Below are positions 24,443-32,766 of a stretch of DNA of 64,000 nt, one piece after another. The notes below the pieces were generated by a model. It ran no database searches and was not told where the DNA came from. It worked only from the letters and a program-made list of their open reading frames with translations. The DNA lies in contig CP065003.1 of NCBI GenBank assembly GCA_016700175.1, positions 3,854,001-3,918,000 of the forward strand, in the 5' to 3' direction. The DNA comes from Acidobacteriota bacterium. Lineage in GTDB: Bacteria; Acidobacteriota; Blastocatellia; Pyrinomonadales; Pyrinomonadaceae. Numbering within the stretch: the stretch's first letter is position 1; the number at the start of each line of letters is the position of its first letter. The position numbers were made by a program, and so were the translations under genes.

Positions 24443-25900
24443 ATGAGATTTACTGTTGCGGGCCTTAAGCCCTTTGTCGTACTCACTTTCATCGTCACCC
24501 TCATCTTCTTTTTCTTGACAAAATCAGCCGAGGATAATTCTCTGGTGCTCGCGTATCCCGACGGCGCGCCCGCCGGGACATCAGGAGCGCCGAATGAGAA
24601 CGACTGTACGGACTGTCACAACCAGTCCACACTCACAGGCCAGTTCCAGCTCATCCTCCCTTCGAATTATGTTCCGGGTCAGACCTATCAGATAACGGTC
24701 CAGCACACGACGGCAGATGCGACCCGTGCGCGTTGGGGATTCCAGCTTACCGCACTGACCGCGGCCAATGCGGCGGCGGGCACATTCGCTAACACGACGT
24801 CGTTTACGCAGACGTCTCAATCGGGCGGCAGACGCTACGTCGACCAGACTACCTCCGGCACGTTCCGAAACCAGACCGGCGGCGCTTCGTGGTCATTCAA
24901 CTGGACGGCGCCTGCCACTGATGTCGGTCCCGTGACTTTCTATTCCTCAGGGCTACAGGCAAACAACAATGGAGGCGACAGCGGAGACCAGACGTACGTG
25001 GACTCGCAGGCCGTATCTCCGGCTGCCGCCGCGCCTGCGCATCAGTTCGCGGACTTCGACGGCGACGGCAAGTCCGATCCCGCTGTCTACAGGCCTGGCG
25101 ACCGCACGTGGTATTTCCTGATGAGCACGAGCGGATTTGCGGCCGCCCAGTGGGGAATCCCTTCGGACAAGCTCACACCGGCCGACTTCGACGGTGACGA
25201 CGTCACCGACATTTCCGTGTGGCGGCCCGGGGCATCGGATGAAGCAGCTTTCTACATTCTCGAAAGCGCGACCGGCACGGTAAGGGTCGAGTTGTTCGGT
25301 ATGACCGGAGACGATCCAATGGTCGTTGGGGACTGGGACGGCGACGGGAAGGCCGATCCGGCGGTGTACCGCGATTCGGCCTCGGGTTCACAAAGCTACT
25401 TCTATTACAGAGGTTCGCTCAACAACCCCGGGGGGAGCATTACTTACCTTCCCTGGGGAGCGACCGGCGACATCGCGATGAGAGGCGACTTCGACGGTGA
25501 CGACCGTCAGGATACAGCCGTCTTCAGACCAAGCAACCGGGTGTGGTACGTTCGCCAGAGTTCGAATTCTCAAATGCGTTTGTTCTGGTGGGGAGTTCCT
25601 TCCGACAAGTTCGTAAGCGGCGATTTCGACGGCGACGGAAAAACGGACCCTGCCGTTTTCAGAAGCGGGATCTGGTACATACTTCGAAGCTCAGATTCCG
25701 GCGTCACATACATAAACTGGGGTGTGAACGGAGATATCCTCGCCCCCGCCGATTATGACGGCGATGGTAAGACTGACGCCGCCGTATTCAGAGCAAACGA
25801 GGGGCTTTGGTTCATTCGGCGCAGCTCAGCCGGAGTTCCGCTGATCTTTCCATTTGGCGTATCTTCTGACAAGGCACTGCAGGCGGAGTTCGTCAAATGA
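24443..25900 (+). CDS. Secreted protein with CxxCH-bearing choice-of-anchor-type domain and FG-GAP/VCBS repeats
   Basis: 485 aa, with GGAGG upstream of the ATG. A signal sequence (about 1-38) is followed by 'NDCTDCHNQ', a single CxxCH haem-binding motif, in a beta domain (to about 195) like those called choice-of-anchor V or Reelin-like. From about 200 to the end there are some seven FG-GAP-like repeats, each with 'DFDGDGKSDPAVYRP' and often 'W-GIPSDK', likely binding calcium. It is probably on the cell surface or exported. One haem motif alone may or may not be haem-loaded. Confidence 0.83.
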   Translation: MRFTVAGLKPFVVLTFIVTLIFFFLTKSAEDNSLVLAYPDGAPAGTSGAPNENDCTDCHNQSTLTGQFQLILPSNYVPGQTYQITVQHTTADATRARWGFQLTALTAANAAAGTFANTTSFTQTSQSGGRRYVDQTTSGTFRNQTGGASWSFNWTAPATDVGPVTFYSSGLQANNNGGDSGDQTYVDSQAVSPAAAAPAHQFADFDGDGKSDPAVYRPGDRTWYFLMSTSGFAAAQWGIPSDKLTPADFDGDDVTDISVWRPGASDEAAFYILESATGTVRVELFGMTGDDPMVVGDWDGDGKADPAVYRDSASGSQSYFYYRGSLNNPGGSITYLPWGATGDIAMRGDFDGDDRQDTAVFRPSNRVWYVRQSSNSQMRLFWWGVPSDKFVSGDFDGDGKTDPAVFRSGIWYILRSSDSGVTYINWGVNGDILAPADYDGDGKTDAAVFRANEGLWFIRRSSAGVPLIFPFGVSSDKALQAEFVK

Positions 25901-25963
25901 CCTAGCCTGCTTGAGGACGCGAAGGTGAGGAGACAACGCGGGGAGCATGAGCTGGCTGACCAC

Positions 25964-27214
25964 TCAACGTTGTCGGTGGGTCATGCTCTCCGCGAAATAA
26001 AGGGAAAGCAAGAAAGTCAGGAACATAATGATCGCGGCGGTCCAGAACGTGCGCAGGATCGTCCAGTCGTCCAGTTTTCCGACCGCGTTGTTCAGAAGGA
26101 CTCCCGCGACCGCGGGCCCGATCGCTCTCGCGAGGGATGCTCCCGACTGCATAAGTCCGAGCGCCTTGCCCTGTTCGCGTTCGCTCGCAACCTTCGAAGC
26201 AAGGCTCATAAGTCCCGGAGAAGACAACGAGTTTCCGAGCGCGAAGAACCCGATCACGATCAGAAGCCACGTTAGCCCCCCGAAATCCGGTCCGATGTAC
26301 GGAAGAACGAAGAATCCGGCCCCGAGTATGAAACTCCCGATCACGACTAGCCACGCCTCGCCGAACCTATGGGCCAGCTTCCCGAACATCCAGCCCTGAA
26401 ATACGACCGCGAGCACGCCTATGAACGCGAAAAGGTATCCGTTCGCCTCGGCGTCGTAGCCGAACCGGAACAGCGTGTACAGCGCGAACGAAGCGGTCAT
26501 TATCGAGAACGACGTCACCAGCAGGAAGTAGAGCATCGCAAGGACCGAGAACCGCGAATCCCTCAGCGATTCGAACATCTCCCCGAAACGGTTCCTCGAT
26601 GCCTCCTTGTTCCGGTCCTCTTCTTTCAGCGATTCGGGCAGGACAAAATAAAGCGCGATCGCGTTGGCGAATGTCAGCCCGGCGGCGAACAGGAAAGGGA
26701 CGTGGATCCCGTACCGGCTGAGAATGCCTCCGATCGCGGGCCCGAAGACGAATCCGAGTCCGAACGCGGCGCCGAAAAGCCCCATTCCCTTGGCGCGGTT
26801 CTCCCTGGTCGTCACGTCGGCAATATAGGCCTGCGCGGTCGAGATATTGCCGCCGGTGATCCCTGCGACGATCCTTCCGAAGAAGACCATCCAAAGCGCG
26901 GTCGCGAAACCTATGAACAGATATCCGACCGCCGAGCCCAGCAGGCTGAAGAAAAGGATCGGCCGCCGGCCGTATTTGTCCGACAATGAGCCGAGCAAGG
27001 GAGCGAAGATGAATTGCATCGCGGAGTACGAGGCGAAGAGAAGGCCTATATCGAGCGGGGTCGCGGCGAAATGCTCGCCCTCAACGTAAAACGGCAGGGC
27101 CGGGATCACTATCCCGAAGCCCACGAGGTCAATGAAGACCGTTGTGAAGATGATGGCGATCGGTTTGGTGAAGAATCTTTCGTTCTCGCCGCCGCCACGC
27201 CGTCTCTGGCTCAT
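25964..27214 (-). CDS. MFS drug exporter, TetA/TCR-like (12 TM)
   Basis: 416 aa. The N-terminal 'IIFTTVFIDLVGFGIVIPALPFY' and motif A 'GSLSDKYGRRPILF' place it with the TetA-type proton antiporters. Motif C-like 'GAAFGLGFVFGPAIGGIL' is present, and the second half repeats the six-helix pattern. The substrate is unknown. It is divergent from the M61 gene across 79 bases. Confidence 0.93.
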   Translation of the reverse strand: MSQRRRGGGENERFFTKPIAIIFTTVFIDLVGFGIVIPALPFYVEGEHFAATPLDIGLLFASYSAMQFIFAPLLGSLSDKYGRRPILFFSLLGSAVGYLFIGFATALWMVFFGRIVAGITGGNISTAQAYIADVTTRENRAKGMGLFGAAFGLGFVFGPAIGGILSRYGIHVPFLFAAGLTFANAIALYFVLPESLKEEDRNKEASRNRFGEMFESLRDSRFSVLAMLYFLLVTSFSIMTASFALYTLFRFGYDAEANGYLFAFIGVLAVVFQGWMFGKLAHRFGEAWLVVIGSFILGAGFFVLPYIGPDFGGLTWLLIVIGFFALGNSLSSPGLMSLASKVASEREQGKALGLMQSGASLARAIGPAVAGVLLNNAVGKLDDWTILRTFWTAAIIMFLTFLLSLYFAESMTHRQR

Positions 27215-27293
27215 TTAGGCAAAGTTCTGGGTGCAGGGGAATTGTAGTAAGATAGCAAGACCTAAACATAACATCCAAAGGGAGTTCCTGAAA

Positions 27294-29114
27294 GTGATCC
27301 AAAATCCGATCAGATCGAGAGCAGTCATAGTTGCGTTTGTATCAGCGTTCCTGGCCGTGTCGGCGACCGTCGTGTCCGCCCAGAGCGCGCCCGAGATCAG
27401 CTACACGGTTTCAATGTCCAAGCCTTCGTCGCACCTCATCGAGGTCGAGATGAGGCTTAACTGGGCGAACCTTCCCAATCAGGCGGAGGTGAAAATGCCG
27501 GTCTGGACGCCGGGTTCGTACCTGATCCGCGAGTACGCCCGCCACGTGCAGGATTTCAAGGCGTCGGCCGGTTCGCGGAGCCTGAACTGGCGCAAGACGA
27601 ACAAGAACACGTGGCAGATCGATACCGGCGGCGCGAAGAGCATAACAGTCAACTACAAGGTCTACGCGAACGAGCTGACCGTGAGGACGAACGAACTCAA
27701 CTACGAGCATCTCTTCTTCACACCAGCGGCGCTGCTCATGTTCCCTAAGGGACAGATCTCGCAGCCCTCGACCGTGAAGGTCGTGCCGTACGGGAACTGG
27801 AAGGTCGCGACCGGTCTTCCGAGGGTCGCCGGCCAACAGAACACGTTCAGGGCCGCTAACTACGACATCCTGTACGACTCGCCGTTCGAGGTCAGCGACT
27901 TCGTGGAAAAGAAGTTCACCGTGCGGGGGAAGGAGCACAGGTATGTTGTCACCGGCGAAGGCAATTACGATCTCGACCGGATGGCCGAGGACACGGCGAA
28001 GATAGTCGAAGAATCGGCAAAGATATTCGGCGAACTGCCTTATGACGATTACCTCTTGATCCTGAACCTGCGCGGCGGAGGCGGCCTGGAGCACCTGAAC
28101 TCGACCGCTTTGCAGTTCAACCGCTGGGCGTTCAATTCGCCGCAGGGCTACAGCGGATTCCTGGGCCTTGTCGCGCACGAGTTCTTCCATCTTTACAACG
28201 TCAAGAGGATCCGGCCGGACGCACTCGGCCCGTTCGATTACGAGAACGAGAACTACACAAAGCTGCTTTGGGTCGCCGAAGGAACGACATCCTATTACGA
28301 GAATCTCCTCAAGATCAGGTCCGGACTGACCACCGCTCAAGGAGTGCTCTCGAGCCAGGCTTCGATCATCGAAGGGCTCTACGGCCAGCCCGGCCGTTTC
28401 GAGACAAGCCTCGAAGAGGCGAGCTTCGATGCCTGGATCAAGTACTACCGCCAGGACGAGAATTCCATAAACAACCAGATCTCGTACTACTCGAAGGGTG
28501 AGCTCGTCAGCTTCCTTCTCGACATAATGATCCGTTCCGAATCGAACGGAGAGAAGTCGATGGACGACGTGATGCGCTATCTCTATAACGAGTTCTACAA
28601 GAAGAACAGGAACTTTTCGCCGGAAGATTTCCAGCGGGTTTGCGAGATGATGGCCAGATCGAGCCTCGACGATTTCTTCAGCAGGTATGTCCGCGGGAGG
28701 GACGAGATCGACTACGATTCGATCCTTAACCGCATCGGCCTTCAGCTTGTCTCGTCGCGCTCGGAGAACGATGACGCGTATCTCGGGGCGAACCTGTCGG
28801 CTTCGGGCGATGCGCTTCGGGTCCGTTCTGTCCCGGCCGGTTCCCCTGCGTGGGACGCCGGACTGAATGTCGAGGACGACATCGTCGCGATCGACGGTTT
28901 CAAGATCAGCCAGCAGTTCCTGACCTTCTATTTGAATTCGAAGAAGGCGGGCGACAAGGTCACGTTATCGCTTTTCCGGCACGGAAAACTGATGAATATG
29001 GAGGTCACGCTTGGACGGACTCCTGCTTCCGGTTACGCCATCCGGCCGGTGGAGAACCCGACCGAAGATCAGAAGAGGATCTACCAGGGGCTGTTCGGAT
29101 CCAGTCTGAACTGA
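27294..29114 (+). CDS. M61-family metallopeptidase with PDZ domain (glycyl aminopeptidase type)
   Basis: 606 aa from GTG 27294, chosen because AAAGGGAG (27277-27284) stands 9 bases upstream and a signal peptide follows at once (to ...VVSAQ, about residue 33). The zinc motif is His295-EFF-His299 in 'LVAHEFFHLYNVKRIRP', followed by 'LLWVAEGTTSYYENLL' with the third ligand Glu. A PDZ domain is at about 500-585 ('AGSPAWDAGLNVEDDIVAIDG'). The protein is exported and cleaves N-terminal residues of peptides. A PD40 lipoprotein gene follows 20 bases later. Confidence 0.94.
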   Translation: MIQNPIRSRAVIVAFVSAFLAVSATVVSAQSAPEISYTVSMSKPSSHLIEVEMRLNWANLPNQAEVKMPVWTPGSYLIREYARHVQDFKASAGSRSLNWRKTNKNTWQIDTGGAKSITVNYKVYANELTVRTNELNYEHLFFTPAALLMFPKGQISQPSTVKVVPYGNWKVATGLPRVAGQQNTFRAANYDILYDSPFEVSDFVEKKFTVRGKEHRYVVTGEGNYDLDRMAEDTAKIVEESAKIFGELPYDDYLLILNLRGGGGLEHLNSTALQFNRWAFNSPQGYSGFLGLVAHEFFHLYNVKRIRPDALGPFDYENENYTKLLWVAEGTTSYYENLLKIRSGLTTAQGVLSSQASIIEGLYGQPGRFETSLEEASFDAWIKYYRQDENSINNQISYYSKGELVSFLLDIMIRSESNGEKSMDDVMRYLYNEFYKKNRNFSPEDFQRVCEMMARSSLDDFFSRYVRGRDEIDYDSILNRIGLQLVSSRSENDDAYLGANLSASGDALRVRSVPAGSPAWDAGLNVEDDIVAIDGFKISQQFLTFYLNSKKAGDKVTLSLFRHGKLMNMEVTLGRTPASGYAIRPVENPTEDQKRIYQGLFGSSLN

Positions 29115-29134
29115 ACTCCGGAGAGCCAATCTCA

Positions 29135-30487
29135 ATGAGAATCAACGCACCACTTAGGGCGGCCCTTTGGCTTTGCTTCGTCGTGTTCGGAATTGCGGGA
29201 TGCGGCACAGGTTCGGGGCCGGAAGAGAATTCTCCCCCCGTTTCGTTCAGGGAAGTTCCGGCGCAGCGTCTGAACTACCGTTTCGAGGCCGATGTTCCGC
29301 CGCCGGAGATCAAAGTTACTCCGGCGATGATCCAGAAGCGCAACGAAGCGGTTCAGAAGCACTTCGACGAGAACCGCCCACAGGAGATCCTTGACCGGAC
29401 CATCGAGTCGCCTGACAAGAAGAGGATCGCCGCTGTTTACAGGGAGCTGAGCGACGAGGTAGCTCAGTTCCGCCTCGACATATACACCCCCGAGGGCCAG
29501 CCTGTCCGGAAAGTGACGCACGAAGAGATGGCAGTCCATTTCCCGGATACGATCGTCTGGTCGCCGGATTCGCAGAACCTGGCTTTTGTGGCAATGGTCC
29601 GCGCGGCGGAAGGAATGGTCCCCGCCGTTCCCGATCCTCTGAAGGGCAAAGGTCCGGAAGAAGTCGCCGAGGAGAGTCCCGACGCCGAGGTCAATGCGAA
29701 TACGAACGCGGAACCGGCTCAGTCCGAAACGGCCCCCGGGGAACCGCCAAAGGACGTGATCACGTTCCGGACCGAACAGATCTATCTGTGCAATGCTGAC
29801 GGCGCCGACCTGAAGCCTTTGACGAAGAACGAAGGGCTTATGTACTTCTACTTCGTTTGGGCGCCGGACAGCTCGGCCCTGGTCTCTCTCGCCACGAGCA
29901 TTACCGAATGGCGGGTGAAACAGGCTCGTATGCAGGGCTCGGGTGAGGTGTTTGTGCCCGAAGGACGGCCGAGGCTTGTCGAGAAGAGCGGCCGCGAGCG
30001 TCTCCTGGACGATTACGCGACGACCGTACGCCCGGTCTGGTCTCCGGATTCGGCAAAGGTGGCGGTCGCGTTCGACAGGCAGATAAGGATCTACGATGCG
30101 ATCGGCGAGCGGCCGACGCAGGCGGCAATCCCTCTCCAGAACGAGCTTCTGATCGCGTCGAAGGCGTGGGAAGAGAAGAAGACGGCCCAGGAGGGCCCGG
30201 GCGCGCTCGCGACGCCGGAATCGAATTCCGAAGGGGCTCCCGCGCCTCCCGCCGCGAACTCGAATTCGAATGCGCAGACACCGACATCGGCATTGCCGGA
30301 CCCGAGCACGCTTGTGTCCTTCAACCCGATCGTCGCTCTGGAATGGCCGGAAGACCCGATGATCTATTTCCAGACGGCATTCGTGAAGAACTATCTTGAT
30401 TCGGCGGAAAACGTGTCGAGCTTTGCGCGCTGGCACAGGCTTATCCTGAGCCCGCAGCAGGCGGTGATGGAGACGCAGGGAAACTGA
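29135..30487 (+). CDS. PD40-repeat lipoprotein
   Basis: 450 aa from ATG 29135; an open frame continues upstream inside the M61 gene but the signal peptide fixes this start. The lipobox is IAGC (about residue 23). PD40-like phrases are 'IVWSPDSQNLAF', 'FVWAPDSSALV' and 'PVWSPDSAKVAV', so a partial beta-propeller is likely. It has two Pro/Ala/Asn-rich linkers (residues about 175-205 and 355-395). Function unknown. It sits between the M61 peptidase gene and the DinB gene in one operon and overlaps the latter by one base. Confidence 0.82.
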   Translation: MRINAPLRAALWLCFVVFGIAGCGTGSGPEENSPPVSFREVPAQRLNYRFEADVPPPEIKVTPAMIQKRNEAVQKHFDENRPQEILDRTIESPDKKRIAAVYRELSDEVAQFRLDIYTPEGQPVRKVTHEEMAVHFPDTIVWSPDSQNLAFVAMVRAAEGMVPAVPDPLKGKGPEEVAEESPDAEVNANTNAEPAQSETAPGEPPKDVITFRTEQIYLCNADGADLKPLTKNEGLMYFYFVWAPDSSALVSLATSITEWRVKQARMQGSGEVFVPEGRPRLVEKSGRERLLDDYATTVRPVWSPDSAKVAVAFDRQIRIYDAIGERPTQAAIPLQNELLIASKAWEEKKTAQEGPGALATPESNSEGAPAPPAANSNSNAQTPTSALPDPSTLVSFNPIVALEWPEDPMIYFQTAFVKNYLDSAENVSSFARWHRLILSPQQAVMETQGN

Positions 30488-31032
30488 TGGAAGAGTACTC
30501 CTTTGAATTCTCGACCGTGGGAGAGATCTATGAAGCGAACGACCGTGTCCGCGAACGGCTCTTGTCGGTCGTTTCGGGCTTGACGGAGGAACAGGAGGCG
30601 CTGAGGACAGAGAAAGGCGACTGGACGGTTGCGGCGATCGTGGAGCACCTTGCGGTCGTAGAGGAGGGAATGGCGAAGATCGCGAACCGACTGCTGAAAA
30701 AGGCGGCGGAGGCAGGCCATGCCTCGGACGGCAGTGCGAAGATATCGGAACAAACGGTCGAGAAAGCTGCCGAATGGAACCGTGGCAGGTTCGAAGCACC
30801 GGACATGGTCCGGCCCTCGGGAGAGATCGCGGTCGCCGAATCGCTCGCAAGAATGGAAGAGAACCGTGCAAAGCTGAAGGACCTCCGTGAGACCTTTGAC
30901 AATGTCGACGGTTCGGGATTTACTTTCCCGCACCCGATGTTCGGCCCGCTCACGGCACAGGAATGGCTCGCTCTGATCGGCAGCCACGAGACCAGGCACG
31001 TGACGCAGATCGAGAAGATCCTGAACAAGTAA
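30487..31032 (+). CDS. DinB/YfiT-like four-helix protein
   Basis: 181 aa; the ATG overlaps the TGA of the previous gene. 'DWTVAAIVEHLAVVEEGM' holds the first metal-binding His and 'GSHETRHVTQIEKI' the other two, which is the DinB_2 layout. Members are metal-dependent thiol transferases or unknown enzymes. The stop codon TAA lies inside the left arm of an AAGTAAAAAG repeat. Confidence 0.88.
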   Translation: MEEYSFEFSTVGEIYEANDRVRERLLSVVSGLTEEQEALRTEKGDWTVAAIVEHLAVVEEGMAKIANRLLKKAAEAGHASDGSAKISEQTVEKAAEWNRGRFEAPDMVRPSGEIAVAESLARMEENRAKLKDLRETFDNVDGSGFTFPHPMFGPLTAQEWLALIGSHETRHVTQIEKILNK

Positions 31033-31098
31033 AAAGTAAAAAAGTGTGGGACCGCGAAAGTGAAAGGACGCTTTTTTACTTTTGCCTTTTTACTTATC
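31027..31098. repeat. Inverted pair of AAGTAAAAAG arms
   Basis: AAGTAAAAAGTAAAAAAG (31027-31044) and its near-complement CTTTTTTACTTTTGCCTTTTTACTT (31070-31094) face each other over about 25 bases. The left arm contains the DinB stop codon. It could act as a terminator before the tRNA gene. Confidence 0.85.
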
Positions 31099-31131
31099 CC
31101 CCGCCTCTATTTTAAACTTATCAGGTTTTCC

Positions 31132-31450
31132 GCCCTTGTAGCTCAACGGTTAGAGCAGCGGACTCGAGAACGGATGGCCTACGTGGTTAGTTCATACGGC
31201 CGTCTGAAAAATGGGTTGCGGAGTTGTCCTGACGGGCGCCTTCGTAGAATCTGTTAAATTCGGGGAAGCCTAAGTCGAAAGATACGGTGATCCCGAGCGA
31301 AGCCGGAGCGATCCGGAACGTGTAGAGACTTAACAGCAGACTCGTAAAGAGAAGAGAAAGTCCAGACCACAAACCCGAAAGGGGCGTCGAAAGGCGTAGT
31401 TGGTAAGCATAATCCGTTGGTTGGAGGTTCGAATCCTCCCGAGGGCACCA
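31132..31450 (+). tRNA. tRNA with CAT anticodon, split by a group I intron (exons 31132-31164 and 31408-31450)
   Basis: The spliced product is 76 nt. Acceptor stem GCCCTTG/CGAGGGC, D stem GCTC/GAGC, anticodon stem GCGGA/TCCGT and T arm GGAGG-TTCGAAT-CCTCC all pair, and CCA is encoded. The loop after splicing is CTCATAA, so the anticodon is CAT. G1-C72 and the lack of three G-C pairs in the anticodon stem exclude the initiator. It is either tRNA-Ile2 (lysidine-modified C34) or elongator Met. Ile2 is favoured because group I introns of this type are known in tRNA-Ile(CAU) of Azoarcus, but this is not proven. Confidence 0.93.
31165..31407 (+). ncRNA. Group I self-splicing intron, IC3-like, 243 nt, no ORF
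   Basis: The intron follows U33 of the tRNA and ends with G (31407), as group I introns require. Core pairings can be read: P3 CTGTT (31251-31255) with AACAG (31332-31336); P4 TCGGG (31260-31264) with CCCGA (31292-31296); P7 GACTT (31327-31331) with AAGTC (31358-31362). The joining text AAATTCGGGGAAGCCTAAG and GTGTAGAGACT are very close to the Azoarcus tRNA-Ile ribozyme, with base changes that keep the pairs. A 9-bp stem near the 5' end (31170-31178 with 31197-31205) is probably P2 or an extended P1. The internal guide sequence could not be fixed by eye. No homing endonuclease is encoded. Confidence 0.9.
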
Positions 31451-31460
31451 GATCAGAAGA

Positions 31461-31496
31461 GCCGCCGGTCATCAAGATCGGCGGCTTTTCTTATTT
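31461..31496 (+). terminator. Rho-independent terminator of the tRNA gene
   Basis: GCCGCCG and CGGCGGC form a 7-bp stem, followed by TTTTCTTATTT. It starts 10 bases after the CCA end. Confidence 0.85.
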
Positions 31497-31497
31497 G

Positions 31498-31800
31498 ATC
31501 GCGGCTCCGCCGCCGTGATGTGCCGTTTAGCCCGCGCACATGTGCGTGGGAATTCTAGCGGCTCCGCCGCCGGGAGAGCTTGTTTGAACTACTTCTAGCG
31601 GCTCCGCCGCCGGTGTGTGCGGTAAGCCTCCGGCTTACCGGGAGGCCGCCGCTTAAGACCCGCGCGGAGGCTCAGCCTCCGCGCGCCAAATAAAAAAAAG
31701 AAGTCACTCCCCGGAAAGGCAAGCCTTTCCGCACACAGGGGCGGCAGAGCCGCGAAGAGAATGGGACAGTCCCCGGAAAGTCAGGCTTTCCGCACATCAC
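31498..31800. repeat. Mosaic of GC-rich palindromic modules
   Basis: Modules seen in order: GCGGCTCCGCCGCC (three times), a CCCGCGCACATGTGCGTGGG hairpin, GGTAAGCCTCCGGCTTACC, GCGCGGAGGCTCAGCCTCCG, and GGAAAGGCAAGCCTTTCC followed by CACACAGGGGCGGC. The same modules in the same order recur at 42215-42440. No gene is seen in 31497-31830. Confidence 0.85.
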
Positions 31801-31831
31801 GGCTGGGAATCCGCGGATCGCAAATTTTCAG

Positions 31832-31859
31832 TTGACAAAATTCAATCCCCTGCTAAACT
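31832..31859 (+). promoter_or_regulatory. Sigma-70-type promoter of the ArsR-SRPBCC operon
   Basis: TTGACA (31832-31837), a 16-base spacer and TAAACT (31854-31859) make a good housekeeping promoter 33 bases before the ArsR start. Confidence 0.75.
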
Positions 31860-31869
31860 CATCAGTAAA

Positions 31870-31885
31870 TTAACCAATCGGTTAA
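31870..31885. promoter_or_regulatory. Palindromic operator TTAACC-N4-GGTTAA
   Basis: A perfect 6-bp inverted repeat with a 4-base centre lies between the -10 box and the start codon of the ArsR-type gene. Its place just downstream of the promoter suits autorepression by the product. Confidence 0.75.
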
Positions 31886-31891
31886 GTACAT

Positions 31892-32233
31892 ATGCAAGTT
31901 TCACAGCTCGACAAGACGTTCTTCGCGCTCTCCGATCCGACTCGCAGGGCTATGCTCGCGCAGCTCGCCGAAGGTGATGCGCTCCTGAAAGATCTCGCCG
32001 AACCGTTCGATATGACCCTCCCCGCGGTCTCGAAACACCTTAAGGTGCTCGAGGATGCGGGACTGGTCAAGCGCACGCGCGAGGCGCAAAGAAAGCCCGC
32101 GACGCTTGACCCGAAGCCGCTCAAGGAAGCGGCGGACTGGCTCGAGAAGTACAGGGAGATCTGGGCGGCGAACTTTGACCGGCTGGAAGGATTGCTTGAT
32201 GAAATGAAAAAGATCAATAAGGAAGGAAAGTAA
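31892..32233 (+). CDS. ArsR-family winged-helix repressor
   Basis: 113 aa. 'FFALSDPTRRAMLAQLAEGDALLKDLAEPFDMTLPAVSKHLKVLEDAGLVKRTREAQRKPATL' is a full ArsR winged helix. The metal-binding CxC motif is absent, as in the subgroup that pairs with SRPBCC (AHSA1) genes. The first gene of a three-gene operon, it probably represses its own promoter via the palindrome at 31870-31885. The SRPBCC gene begins 2 bases after its stop. Confidence 0.92.
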   Translation: MQVSQLDKTFFALSDPTRRAMLAQLAEGDALLKDLAEPFDMTLPAVSKHLKVLEDAGLVKRTREAQRKPATLDPKPLKEAADWLEKYREIWAANFDRLEGLLDEMKKINKEGK

Positions 32234-32235
32234 CG

Positions 32236-32730
32236 ATGAAAAACTCTGAGACCTTTGAGGTCCTAACCCCCACCGACACGGAATTGGTGATGACAAGGCT
32301 GTTTGACGCTACACCTGAGCTTGTCTTCGACGCTCTCACGAAGCCCGAATACATAAAGCAATGGATGATCGGCCCGGAAGGCTGGTCGATGACCGAATGC
32401 GAATTCGACGTGCGGGTCGGAGGAAAGTTCAGGCTCGTCTGGCGGGACCAGGACGGGAAAGAATGGGTCGTGGGCGGCAAGTACACGGAGATCGATCCAC
32501 CGGGTCTGATCGTTCACACCGAGTTCTTTAACGATGACGAGGCAAGCGGCGGGTCTGTCGAAACCGACACTATTGTTGCGGAAGGTGACAAGACACGCCT
32601 GACGATGACGATGGTCTATCCCTCGAAGGAGATCTGCCAACAGATGATCGAGTCCGGAATGGCCGAGGGCAATCGGGTTTGCTTCGATCGAATGGAAGAG
32701 ATCTTCGGCGAGTCCGCCGCGGTGGCTTGA
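32236..32730 (+). CDS. SRPBCC (AHSA1/CalC-like) domain protein
   Basis: 164 aa. 'MTRLFDATPELVFDALTKPEYIKQWMIGPEGWSMTECEFDVRVGGKFRLVWRD' is the classic start of the AHSA1 fold, a hydrophobic ligand-binding cavity protein. Co-transcribed with an ArsR repressor and a second copy. Ligand unknown; the group is linked to lipophilic or toxic compound handling, without firm proof. Confidence 0.92.
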   Translation: MKNSETFEVLTPTDTELVMTRLFDATPELVFDALTKPEYIKQWMIGPEGWSMTECEFDVRVGGKFRLVWRDQDGKEWVVGGKYTEIDPPGLIVHTEFFNDDEASGGSVETDTIVAEGDKTRLTMTMVYPSKEICQQMIESGMAEGNRVCFDRMEEIFGESAAVA

Positions 32731-32766
32731 GGGAATTTGCGAGACATCAAAGGAAGGTAAGAAATT

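Noticed and set aside
28850..29134. Upstream extension of the PD40 lipoprotein
   Set aside because: It runs inside the M61 gene; the signal peptide and lipobox fix the start at 29135.
29132..30871. Minus-strand frame of 579 codons
   Set aside because: Shadow of the PD40 lipoprotein and DinB genes; no domain, very Arg-rich.
31060..31257. Short frames across the tRNA and intron
   Set aside because: They overlap the tRNA exon and intron core; no ribosome site and no homing endonuclease motif.
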